A stretch of DNA of 64,000 bases from Thermoleophilia bacterium (GTDB taxonomy: Bacteria; Actinomycetota; Thermoleophilia; RBG-16-64-13): NCBI GenBank assembly GCA_027493445.1, contig JAOSKU010000001.1:2686822-2750821 (forward strand), read 5' to 3'. Made by a program: the position numbers and the translations under genes. Position 1 is the stretch's first letter. Every line of letters starts with the position of its first letter. Below are positions 37,490-44,355 of the stretch, in pieces. The notes under the pieces are model-generated. The model had not been told where the DNA came from, searched no databases, and saw nothing but the letters and a program-made list of their open reading frames with translations.

Positions 37490-37998
37490 GCGCCCTCCGT
37501 CGCGGCCCTCGCCGCGTCCGCGTACGCGCGCCTCGCATCCTCGATCACCCGCCAGGCCCTCTCCGCGCTCGCCCACCCGCCGATCCGGGTCTTCTTCATC
37601 TCCAGATCCTTGTAGATGGAGTAGAAGTGCTCCATCTCGAGAAGCAGGTGCTCGGGAACGTCACCGATGTCTTCCAGCCGGTTCCACTGAGGATCGCTCA
37701 CGGGGACACACAGGATCTTGTGGTCCAGGCCCTTCTCGTCCCACATCTTGAAGAGGCCGATCGGCTTGGCCTCGATGATGCACCCCGTGAAGGTCGCTTC
37801 GCCGACGATGACCATAGCATCGAGGGGGTCGCCGTCCTCGGCCAGGGTGTGCTGGACGAACCCATAGTCCGAGGGGTAGTGCACCGACGAAAAGAGCATG
37901 CGGTCCAGCTTGAAGCCGCCCAGCTCGGCGTCGTACTCGTACTTGTTGCGACTTCCTTTGGGGATCTCCACCGTCACCAGGACGCTCGCTGGTTCCAT
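37486..37998 (-). CDS. ppa: Inorganic pyrophosphatase (family I)
   Basis: 170 residues, cytoplasmic hydrolysis of PPi. The signature VEIPKGSRNKYEYDAELGG, YPSDYGFVQHTLAEDGDPLD (metal-binding aspartates) and VPVSDPQWNRLEDIGDVP are all present. ATG 37998 has AAAGGAG nine bases upstream. The stop overlaps the start of the K+ regulator gene, so the two are co-translated. The functional link is not obvious. Confidence 0.95.
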   Translation of the reverse strand: MEPASVLVTVEIPKGSRNKYEYDAELGGFKLDRMLFSSVHYPSDYGFVQHTLAEDGDPLDAMVIVGEATFTGCIIEAKPIGLFKMWDEKGLDHKILCVPVSDPQWNRLEDIGDVPEHLLLEMEHFYSIYKDLEMKKTRIGGWASAERAWRVIEDARRAYADAARAATEGA

Positions 37999-38095
37999 GT
38001 GTTCTTGCTCCTTTGCGGCGAGGGCCGCTGTCGATCCTCAGGCATGGTATCGCCGCGCCACGGAGAACACCACCTCGGTGCTAGAATCAGATGAC

Positions 38096-38923
38096 ATGGA
38101 ACGGTACCCGCTCATCACCTTTCTGAGCGACTACGGTCGCGACGACGGCTACGATTCCGCCTGCGAAGCGGTCCTGGCTTCGCTCAGCCCCGCCACCAGG
38201 GTGCTCCACGTGTCTCACGGAGTAGATGTGGGCGACATCCGCGACGGCGCCACCATCCTTTCCCGGGTGGCTCCTCTGGGGCCGCCGGCGGTGCATCTGG
38301 CCGTAATCGACCCCGGCGTCGGCACCTCCCGCCGGCCGGTCGCCGTCTGCGCCGAGCGGGGCGATGTGCTGGTAGGCCCCGACAACGGATTGCTCATGCC
38401 GGCGCTCGCAACGCTTGGAGGCGCGACCACAGCCTGGGACCTCGATCCGGTCAGGGTGCGCTCTCAAGCCGGACTCCCGCCCGGTCAGCTCTCCCACACC
38501 TTTCACGGCCGCGACCTCTTCGCGCCGGCAGCGGCCCTCCTGGCCAACGGCCGGCCCCCCGCCCTGCTGGGCAGCGCCATCGATCCCTCTTCGCTGGTAC
38601 GCCTACCCGAGCCCCGGTTGGAGAGAGACGACGGCCACATCCGCGCGGAGGTCATCGAGATCGACCGCTTCGGCAACGTAGCCCTCTGCCTGAGTCTCGA
38701 CCAGCTGCCCGAAGGTCTCAGGCATCTGGAGGTCCAGGTGGTCGACGAACCCGACGTATTCTGGAACCTGCACGTGGTCACCACCTTCAGCGATCTCCAG
38801 CCAGGCGAGCTGGGAATGCTGCAGGACAGTTGGGGACACGCCAGCCTGGCCCTGAACGGAGCAAGCGCCGCCGAGGTACTGGGCGCCCGGCTGGGGGGCA
38901 TGGTCCACCTGAGCCTTCTGTGA
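38096..38923 (+). CDS. SAM hydroxide adenosyltransferase (DUF62/SAM hydrolase family)
   Basis: 275 residues. Cleaves S-adenosylmethionine with water/hydroxide to adenosine and methionine; related to fluorinase and chlorinase. Visible motifs are ITFLSDYGRDDGYDSACEAV, AVIDPGVGTSRRPVA, VGPDNGLLMPA and HTFHGRDLFAPAAALLANG. The C-terminal domain has IEIDRFGNVALCL. The start at ATG 38096 has little ribosome site. The stop overlaps rlmN by GTGA, an interesting pairing of a SAM-consuming hydrolase with a radical-SAM methyltransferase. Confidence 0.9.
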   Translation: MERYPLITFLSDYGRDDGYDSACEAVLASLSPATRVLHVSHGVDVGDIRDGATILSRVAPLGPPAVHLAVIDPGVGTSRRPVAVCAERGDVLVGPDNGLLMPALATLGGATTAWDLDPVRVRSQAGLPPGQLSHTFHGRDLFAPAAALLANGRPPALLGSAIDPSSLVRLPEPRLERDDGHIRAEVIEIDRFGNVALCLSLDQLPEGLRHLEVQVVDEPDVFWNLHVVTTFSDLQPGELGMLQDSWGHASLALNGASAAEVLGARLGGMVHLSLL

Positions 38924-40086
38924 GCGGCCGTCCATCCCGCCCGTCCCCCGAGCTTCCAGCCACGCTGAACGCCCGCGACCTGCTGGCCATCTACCGGCCG
39001 GACATCTCCGAGGAGCTGGTGCGCCTCAACGCCCCCCCGTACCGCCACACCCAGCTCTACGAGCACCTGGTCCGGCGGCCCGGAGCGACTTTCATCGAGG
39101 CCTCGAGTCTGCCCCTGAATCTACGCGAGGCGCTGGCCGCCCGGGGTCACACCACCCTGGAGGTCCGCGCCCGGCAGGATTCAGCCGACGGCACCACCAA
39201 GCTGCTCTTCGCCGCCCGGGACGGCGTACTTCTGGAAAGCGTGATCATGCGCTACGCGCGCCGCTCGACGGTGTGCGTGTCGACCCAGGTGGGATGCTCG
39301 CTCGCCTGCACGTTCTGCTCGACGGGAGCGATGGGCTTCATCCGCGATCTGACCGCCGCCGAGATCGTCGACCAAGTCAGGGCGGCCATGGCTCTATTGG
39401 AGACCGAAGAGAAGCGGGTCGGCAACATCGTCTTCATGGGGATGGGCGAGCCGCTCCTCAACCTGGACGCGGTACTCGTCGCGATCCGGGTGCTCAAGGA
39501 CCCGGCGGGGATGGACTTCGCCCAACGAGCGCTCTCTGTCTCCACGGTAGGCATCCCCGCCGGCATCCGCCGTCTGGCCCGGGTGGAGCCGCAGGTGAAC
39601 TTGGCGCTCTCGCTCCATGCCGCCGACGACACGCTGCGCACGCGCCTGATGCCCGTCAACCGGCGGTTCCCCATCGCCCAGGTCATGCGCGCGGTCGATG
39701 ACCATTTCGTCTTGACCCATCGCAAGCTCTTCGTGGAGTACTTGATGCTCGCCGGGGTGAACGACCAGCTACGGCACGCCCACACCCTGGCCACCTTGCT
39801 GCAAGGACGGGTGCTCACGGTGAACCTCATCCCCTGGAACCCCGGGTGCGGCGACTACCGACCCTCGTCACCTGCCGCCATCGCGGCCTTCCAGCAGCAG
39901 CTGGCCGAAAGGGGCGTCGAGGCGACCATCCGGGCCGGCCGGGGCCTTGACATCGCGGCCGCCTGCGGCCAGTTGGCCACCCGCACCGCGCCCGGCCGCA
40001 ATCCGAAGCCGGCGTCGCGCGACCGGGCGCGACCCGGAGAGCGCAGGCAACCGCAGCGTCCCAAGCCCACTCGCCGCCGGGGCTGA
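38920..40086 (+). CDS. rlmN: Dual-specificity rRNA/tRNA adenine-C2 methyltransferase RlmN
   Basis: 388 residues from GTG 38920. The radical-SAM cluster motif is CSLACTFCSTGAMGF (CxxxCxxC). The GEP motif lies in FMGMGEPLLNLDAV. VNLALSLHAADDTLRTRLMP and FVEYLMLAGVND are conserved substrate-pocket segments. The methyl-carrying C-terminal Cys is probably that of IPWNPGCGDYRP. The N-terminal helical accessory domain (PPYRHTQLYEHLVRRPG) guides RNA binding. The C-terminal 40 residues are Arg/Pro-rich and may add RNA affinity. RlmN proteins methylate A2503 of 23S rRNA and A37 of some tRNAs. Confidence 0.93.
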   Translation: MSGRPSRPSPELPATLNARDLLAIYRPDISEELVRLNAPPYRHTQLYEHLVRRPGATFIEASSLPLNLREALAARGHTTLEVRARQDSADGTTKLLFAARDGVLLESVIMRYARRSTVCVSTQVGCSLACTFCSTGAMGFIRDLTAAEIVDQVRAAMALLETEEKRVGNIVFMGMGEPLLNLDAVLVAIRVLKDPAGMDFAQRALSVSTVGIPAGIRRLARVEPQVNLALSLHAADDTLRTRLMPVNRRFPIAQVMRAVDDHFVLTHRKLFVEYLMLAGVNDQLRHAHTLATLLQGRVLTVNLIPWNPGCGDYRPSSPAAIAAFQQQLAERGVEATIRAGRGLDIAAACGQLATRTAPGRNPKPASRDRARPGERRQPQRPKPTRRRG

Positions 40087-40129
40087 CCGCCATGGCCGAC
40101 TGGGGACGGCGGCCTGGCCATCGCGCCGT

Positions 40130-40237
40130 TCAGCTGCAGCTGGGCTGCACCTTCAAGCTCACGATCTCCTCAGCAAAGACCCGGTCCTTCTCGGGTGACA
40201 GGTTGACGACACCGTTGGAGATGATCACCCTCGTCAC
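40130..40237 (-). CDS. Possible 35-residue peptide gene at the end of the Sec-rich cluster
   Basis: GTG directly follows the TGA of the GcvH-like gene. The frame reads VTRVIISNGVVNLSPEKDR, then VFAEEIVSLKVQPSCS, and stops at 40130. Strand-like periodicity (VIISNGVVNL, EEIVSLKV) is plausible for a small beta protein. It has no clear ribosome site and no recognised family. It could equally be untranslated 3' sequence. Confidence 0.25.
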   Translation of the reverse strand: MTRVIISNGVVNLSPEKDRVFAEEIVSLKVQPSCS

Positions 40238-40840
40238 TCAGGGCCCCTTGTCCGGGCCGCCGGTCGCCTTGTCCGCATCCTCGAGGCTTTCCTTCCAGCT
40301 CAGGCTGCCCTCGCCCGGCTCGTTGCCTCTAATGCCGCCGTACACAGCCCGGCAAGTGGGGGAGCCCTTCTTGGCTTCGAGCAACACCTCGGAGCCTTCG
40401 GCGCAGTGCTCGGACCGGGCAAGAGCCTCCAGATAGGGAGCCGGTGCCAGGTACAAGGCCGCCAGATCCTGCCCCGCGTCGGGACGTATCTCGAGGAGCC
40501 AGGCCTCTCCGTACGGATCGTCGTCGAAGAGCTCGGGCTCGTCGACCACCATCTGGTTGACCGCTACCACCTCACCCGCAAGAGGCGAGATCACGTAGCG
40601 CACGGCCTTGAAGGTCTCGAAGAACACCAGATCGTCGCCCCGCACGAGCCGATCGCCCTCCTCCACGAAGAACTCCGTGGACTCGATGCCGCCCATGAGC
40701 AGCACGCCCACCTTGGTCACGCCGAGTCGCACCAGACCGTCGGCCTCTTGGAGCCAGAGCTCCTCCTCACCGTCGTAGAAACGGTCCTCCATGATCTCGA
40801 CCGTCTGGCCGTAGAAGCCCTCAAGATACAGCACGATCAC
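40238..40840 (-). CDS. GcvH-like lipoyl-carrier protein
   Basis: 200 residues. The core is a glycine-cleavage-H-like lipoyl domain: LVRLGVTKVGVLLMGGIEST, GDRLVRGDDLVFFETFKAVR and ISPLAGEVVAVNQ. The lysine in ETFKAV (about K78) sits at the lipoylation position (VESVKA in GcvH). The C-terminal 60 residues are unlike GcvH and include HCAEGSEVLLE and SPTCRAVYGG with two cysteines. No gcvT or gcvP is nearby. It overlaps the thioredoxin-like selenoprotein gene upstream by 20 bases. GcvH-like proteins outside glycine cleavage can serve as lipoamide redox carriers, for example beside Hdr-like sulfur systems. Here it may be reduced by the neighbouring thioredoxin-like proteins (inference). Confidence 0.78.
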   Translation of the reverse strand: MIVLYLEGFYGQTVEIMEDRFYDGEEELWLQEADGLVRLGVTKVGVLLMGGIESTEFFVEEGDRLVRGDDLVFFETFKAVRYVISPLAGEVVAVNQMVVDEPELFDDDPYGEAWLLEIRPDAGQDLAALYLAPAPYLEALARSEHCAEGSEVLLEAKKGSPTCRAVYGGIRGNEPGEGSLSWKESLEDADKATGGPDKGP

Positions 40841-41128
40841 CCCCGCGACCCGCCAGGCGCTCCGCCAGCACCCGGCGTAGCTCCTCTTGCTCGGGTATGC
40901 CCGGAAAGGCCAGCGTGCCCTCCACCAGGACGCAGGGCACGGGCAAGTGCTCGCCCGCCTCCCGGCGCAGATCACGGTACCGGGCGGCGCCCGCAGCCTC
41001 CTTCAAGATCACCACTTCGACCTCCACCCGCCCGTCGAACTCCCCGGCCACCTCCCTGGTGGCCTCGATGGCATAGAGTCAGGGTACGCAGTGCCCCCCT
41101 CGGAAACCACCTGTACAGGCAGCGTCAT
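40821..41128 (-). CDS. Thioredoxin-like protein with CVPU motif (candidate selenoprotein)
   Basis: ATG 41128 overlaps the stop of the upstream gene (ATGA). The frame begins MTLPVQVVSEGG. One base restored at the C-run 41094-41099 leads to HCVP-UGA-LYAIEATREVAGEF. UGA (41081-41079) therefore falls on the second Cys of a thioredoxin CxxC motif. The helix after it (YAIEATREVA), the strand VEVEVVILKE and cis-Pro region LPVPCVLVEGTLAFPG are thioredoxin-like. It ends LAGRGGDRAVS at 40821. About 102 residues. A 7-bp hairpin with an AGGGA loop lies 15-33 nt after the UGA. The weak points are the needed frame correction and the lack of a Cys homologue in this window. Confidence 0.68.
41046..41064 (-). 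promoter_or_regulatory. bSECIS-like hairpin of the CVPU protein
   Basis: GGCCACC-AGGGA-GGTGGCC, a perfect 7-bp stem located 15-33 nt after the UGA. The apical loop is about 22 nt from the UGA and contains GG, within the spacing known for bacterial SECIS elements. Confidence 0.55.
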
Positions 41129-41342
41129 GCCTGCACCCCTCCGGCCAGGGTGCGCACCAGGCGCCGGCGGCCATCAACCGCGCCCGCAGTGCATCAATCG
41201 TGAACCCCTGGTCGAGCACGCGGATCTCGGCCCAGTGCTTCTCCCACTCCATGTCCACCAACGCCACCTCCGAAGACTCCTCCAGCACCCGACGCACCGC
41301 CGGGCCGCACGTGACTCACCCGCGCAGCAAGAGCCGCTGCGT
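41125..41342 (-). CDS. HMA-like small metal-binding domain with UVTC motif (candidate selenoprotein)
   Basis: Reading through UGA (41318-41316) gives QRLLLRG-U-VTCGPAVRRVL, then EESSEVALVDMEWEKHW, AEIRVLDQGFTIDALRARL and MAAG. This matches the heavy-metal-associated fold: beta strand, CxxC, xxxV-xx-aL helix, two strands, and a closing helix ending in AG. UGA replaces the first Cys of CxxC. The upstream strand QRLLLRG is in the same frame, which argues for readthrough. The start is unresolved: GGAGAG is ideally placed for codon 41342, but that codon is ACG as given; TTG 41330 is an alternative. One base missing near 41136-41139 would end the gene at the TGA overlapping the next ATG. Repeat copy E lies just upstream. 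Confidence 0.55.
41287..41305 (-). promoter_or_regulatory. bSECIS-like hairpin of the HMA-like protein
   Basis: GCCCG pairs with CGGGT (one G-T pair) and can be extended inward by GCG/CGT around GTG. It is located 11-29 nt after the UGA. Confidence 0.45.
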
Positions 41343-41356
41343 CCCGAGCTCTCCAG

Positions 41357-41470
41357 GAGCTCGTTTCAAAACGAATCCTTGAGCGCCGGGCCGCACTGGG
41401 CGGCACGATGCGGTGTCCTCGCCCGCGCCCATCGCGACCTGACCGCGAAGCGTCATTCTGAAACGAGCTC
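41357..41470 (-). repeat. MITE-like repeat copy E with perfect terminal inverted repeats
   Basis: 114 bp bounded by GAGCTCGTTTCA and TGAAACGAGCTC, perfect 12-bp inverted repeats. The interior (CGCACTGGGCGGCACGATG, GCGAAGCGTCATTC) matches the family in reverse orientation, with the central hairpin deleted. One end shares a base with the stop codon of the adjacent DGC-domain gene; the other end lies 15 bp from the putative start of the HMA-like gene. Confidence 0.82.
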
Positions 41471-42090
41471 TAGCACTCGAACCCCTCCAGCTCCTCGAAC
41501 TCGCGCACCTCATCCTCCAGCTTGCGCCTGAGCTCGGGGTCCTTCTCCAACTTGAACGGGCACATGCCCGCGCAGTGGAAACAGCCCACATCGACCTCTT
41601 CGTACCCCATGGTCTCCTCGATGTTCAGCGACTCGTCGTGCAGACCCTGAGGGTTGGCCCGGGCTCCCTGGCGCTCGAAGAGGTAGTCGGGGTCCTCCAG
41701 CATGTTCTTCGCGATCAGGGCCGCCTTTTCGGCCAGGGCTTTGGCCAGCTTCTGGCCGGAGACCTCGGGGAAGGGCCGCCGCCGCCCGATGGCGTGCTTG
41801 GTCTCAGAGCGCACCCGGGGCGTGAACAGGCGGGCCGCCGGTCTGATGCCCACCAGGTTCAGCGCGTTCGAGCCGCAGCGGTGACCGCAGCCGTCGAGCA
41901 CGATCACCGGGTTGGCCTGCACCGCCTCGAGCTCCTCGGGGACCCCGGTTATGACCGGAGGGATCGAGACCAAGACCACCCGGCCGGCCAGCAGGTCCTC
42001 GTCGAGGATGTAACCCGCCAGCCGGGTCACCGACGAGACCGGGTCACCGATACCCCCGCAAGGGAAGATGGTGACTTTGTCGACCGCCAC
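41470..42090 (-). CDS. DGC-domain putative zinc-binding protein (copy 1)
   Basis: 206 residues; GTG start with GAGGAGGTGGG upstream. The N-terminus KVTIFPCGGIGDPVSSVTRL and the signature VIVLDGCGHRCGSNALN (DGC) define the family. The C-terminus adds VGCFHCAGMCPF and a final FEC, giving eight or more cysteines. It lies three bases from the stop of a paralogue. DGC proteins are predicted zinc or metal-cofactor binders of unknown role. Here they sit inside a selenoprotein and corrinoid-methyltransferase array, suggesting metal handling for it. Confidence 0.8.
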   Translation of the reverse strand: MAVDKVTIFPCGGIGDPVSSVTRLAGYILDEDLLAGRVVLVSIPPVITGVPEELEAVQANPVIVLDGCGHRCGSNALNLVGIRPAARLFTPRVRSETKHAIGRRRPFPEVSGQKLAKALAEKAALIAKNMLEDPDYLFERQGARANPQGLHDESLNIEETMGYEEVDVGCFHCAGMCPFKLEKDPELRRKLEDEVREFEELEGFEC

Positions 42091-42091
42091 G

Positions 42092-42652
42092 TCAGCCCAC
42101 CTCCTCGGGCAGCTCCGGCATCGTGACCGGCCGGTAGATGCCCGGCTCCAGCCTCACGAACTCCATAATGCCTTCCATGTTGGGAGCCGTGCGGAACCAC
42201 TTCTCGGGCTGCATCTTGAGCTCCGGGCGATGGAACTGGTAGGGGCTGCCTCGTTGCATCATCCCCCGGGCGATGCCGTGCACCCGCTCGGCCACCACCC
42301 GGGCGAAATCTTGAGTGACCCCCGAGGGAAAACGCCGGCTGCCTCGGCCAAGATCGAAGCCCTGGGCCTCCGCGTACTCGGGAAGCAGAAAACGGACGGC
42401 CGGGGTGATGCCCGCCAAATAGAGCAGGTTGGTGCCGCAGCTCCACTCGCAGCCGTCCAGGGCCAGGGAGGGGCTCTTCAAAACCATGAGCACGTCCTCC
42501 TCAACGCCCCGCAGAAAGGCGGGAGCGCAGGAGATCAGGGTCTTCTCGGGAAGGAGCTCCTCGGCCACGGCATAGGTGGCCAGCCGGGCAACGGTGGCCC
42601 CCACTCTGGTGATGCCGCCACAGGCGTGCATGCAGATCCGTCGGACAGCCAT
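42092..42652 (-). CDS. DGC-domain putative zinc-binding protein (copy 2)
   Basis: 186 residues. It starts MAVRRICMHACGGITRVGAT with the same N-terminal CGGI motif as its paralogue. The DGC signature is LALDGCEWSCGTNLLYLAG. The C-terminal half differs: PYQFHRPELKMQPEKWFRT, no FHCAGMC motif. The paralogues probably bind similar metal sites with different partners. A strong hairpin (42722-42749) lies upstream, so this gene may start a new transcript or be read through from the thioredoxin-like gene. Confidence 0.78.
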   Translation of the reverse strand: MAVRRICMHACGGITRVGATVARLATYAVAEELLPEKTLISCAPAFLRGVEEDVLMVLKSPSLALDGCEWSCGTNLLYLAGITPAVRFLLPEYAEAQGFDLGRGSRRFPSGVTQDFARVVAERVHGIARGMMQRGSPYQFHRPELKMQPEKWFRTAPNMEGIMEFVRLEPGIYRPVTMPELPEEVG

Positions 42653-42721
42653 CGGCGTCGTCTACTCCTACGTGTCCGTCGAGAGACGCGCGGTGTCCCG
42701 CGCGTTCGGTCTCATGTCCGT

Positions 42722-42749
42722 GGGGGCGGCCGCCAAAGCGGCCGCCCCC
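42722..42749 (-). terminator. Strong hairpin between the UxxC protein and DGC genes
   Basis: Perfect 12-bp stem, GGGGGCGGCCGC paired with GCGGCCGCCCCC around CAAA. It lies 25 bp after the stop of the upstream gene on the minus strand. There is no long T-run; a terminator or mRNA-stability element. Confidence 0.65.
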
Positions 42750-42773
42750 GAACGGTTCCGAGAAGGGTACGCT

Positions 42774-43115
42774 CTACTCGTACTCCTCCATGGCTTTCTT
42801 TAGAGCATGCGAAAGGATGTCCTTCTGATTGCTGGTCCTGGCTGCCGCAATGAGGCTGTCGTACAGCTCGTCCAGCGTGGGGATGATGCTTTCGTAGAGG
42901 CATGCTTCGTTGATACAGAGAGTGGGCAGCACCCGTCCCTTGCGGGCCATGAACATCTGAATGCCCTCCGGGTTCTTGATCGACCACTCTTTGTACTCGA
43001 TGAAGTCCTTTACGTCGTCCGGCAAGCTATTGAGTACATCGACCATGTACCCGCATGCCGGTCACTGAAGGGAGTCGAGCGTCAGCACCTCGACGAGGAT
43101 CCTGTCGTCCGCCAT
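42774..43115 (-). CDS. Thioredoxin-like protein with UPAC motif (candidate selenoprotein)
   Basis: Intact frame with no shift needed. ATG 43115 (GGGGG nine bases upstream) gives MADDRILVEVLTLDSLQ, then UGA (43064-43062), then PACGYMVDVLNSL. UGA thus replaces the first Cys of a thioredoxin CxxC at residue 18, after a typical beta strand and before a typical helix. Then come FIEYKEWSIKNPEGIQMFM, the cis-Pro strand VLPTLCINEACLYESIIP and a helical end. 113 residues with Sec. Downstream of the UGA is an 8-bp hairpin (GTACAT-GGTCG-ATGTAC core) enclosed by CCGGCA/TGCCGG. The gene follows the Sec-containing UroD-like gene directly. It would be a thiol or selenol reductant for that system (inference). 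Confidence 0.82.
43032..43052 (-). promoter_or_regulatory. bSECIS-like hairpin of the UPAC protein
   Basis: Stem GGGTACAT / ATGTACTC (one G-T pair) with loop GGTCG. The loop is 18-22 nt after the UGA. It is enclosed by a second 6-bp stem, CCGGCA with TGCCGG. The GGT in the loop resembles the SelB-recognition loop of fdhF. Confidence 0.65.
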
Positions 43116-43121
43116 GTTCGA

Positions 43122-44197
43122 TCACCCCCGACCTTGGTCGGGCTGCGCTTGGGCTGCAGCGGCGGGAAAGCGACCTCGGGATAGTGCGCGTAGTACGTCT
43201 CGTACCAGGTCTTGGCTTCGAGTACCTTGTCCACGTTCTCAACCGGAACGTCGTAGGGCATGTCTCAGCCAGGCGAGAATGTGTAGCCGATCTTGCCGCC
43301 GGCGGCCAGGCTGACGATCGCGTCTTCACGCGGATCGACGATGCCCAGCGACAGCGCCAGGGTCAGCTTCAGGTTCCCGCCGAAACCGCGGCCGTACTTC
43401 AGCGCGCCGTCACGGACGTAGTTCATGTTGAGCTGCTCGTCCACACAGACGCAGCTCGCGCCGGTGTACATCATGTTCTCGACGATCTTGGTGGCGTCGC
43501 CGCAGATGTACAGAGCGCTCACCTTGCCGGCCTTGTGGATAGCATCCAGGCCGGGCTGGCACGCCGGGATCACGAACTTGTCGTACGTCTCCGGGCGGAC
43601 CTGGCTGCCCACCGGCTCGACAAGCGCGACGATGTCGCAACCGATCTCCTCGGCATAGATGCGGGCCGCCTCGGCCGAGGCCTTGGCTGCGAACGCCAGG
43701 ATCTCCTGAGCCAGCTCAGGCTTCTTCACCATATCGGTGAAGATCTTGGCCCCCCTCAGGTGCGAGGCCAGTGTCAACGGACCGCACGCCAGACCGATCA
43801 GAGCCACGTCACCCAGCTCGGCCTTGGCCTTCTTGCCCGCCTCGATGATCACCGGCCAGCGCCCGTCGTTCGGGCCCGGGATCTTGAGGCCGGCCTCGGT
43901 CAGCGGCTTGTCGGCCAGCGGGTGCGCGATGACCGTAGGCGGGTTGTCGTCGAACCACTTGGCCTCGATCCCCATCGACATCGCCTCGATGGCGAGGTCG
44001 AACACCAGAGGAATGCCGTCGGCCTTGTAGCGCTCGGCCGCGTTCACGACCGCCTTCGCCAATAGGTTGGGGTCCTGCAAGACCTTCGTGGCGGTCTCGC
44101 CGATCAAGTATGCGCCATGTACGCCTACGTACGGTACCCAGGGCACCACCGGAGTGTATTTCCCCTGGTAGGCGTCGAGCACTGCCTGCTTACCCAT
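43122..44197 (-). CDS. UroD/MtaA-like corrinoid methyltransferase with Sec at the zinc-ligand position (candidate selenoprotein)
   Basis: TIM-barrel protein of the uroporphyrinogen-decarboxylase/MtaA family, transferring methyl groups to or from corrinoids via a thiol-zinc site. ATG 44197 has AAAGGAGG. Motifs: LGDVALIGLACGPLTLASHL, GCDIVALVEPVGSQ, SALYICGDATKIV. The frame meets UGA at 43267-43265 within FSPG-U-DMPYDVPVENVDKV. It then continues coherently (LEAKTWYETYYAHYP, FPPLQPKRSP) to a stop at 43122 if one base is restored at C43125-43129, or at 43082 as given. The paralogue at 51.2 kb reads PGCDLWPDTNVENL at the same place, so UGA aligns with its Cys. The usual His of HxC is Tyr here (YIC). 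About 358 residues, Sec at 311. Confidence 0.85.
43233..43251 (-). promoter_or_regulatory. bSECIS-like hairpin of the UroD-like protein
   Basis: ACGTTC-CGGTTGA-GAACGT, a perfect 6-bp stem with a 7-nt loop containing GGTT, 14-32 nt after the UGA. Confidence 0.6.
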
Positions 44198-44355
44198 CGT
44201 CCTCCTTTCGCGTGACAGTCCTAGGAGACCAGGAAGCAACCCTCTTCATACTTCAGCGGCAACACCCCCTTTCAGCAAGGACGCAGGCCGGCGGTTGCAG
44301 GCCTCGACTCGTCCCGTCCGTGCGGTCCCGACAGCGTACCCCGGGTCCGCGTGTT

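Noticed and set aside
43082..43261. A separate 59-codon gene starting MPYDVPVENV just after the UroD-like stop
   Set aside because: It is in the same frame as the UroD-like gene, has no ribosome site, and its start matches the family's C-terminus. UGA readthrough explains it better.
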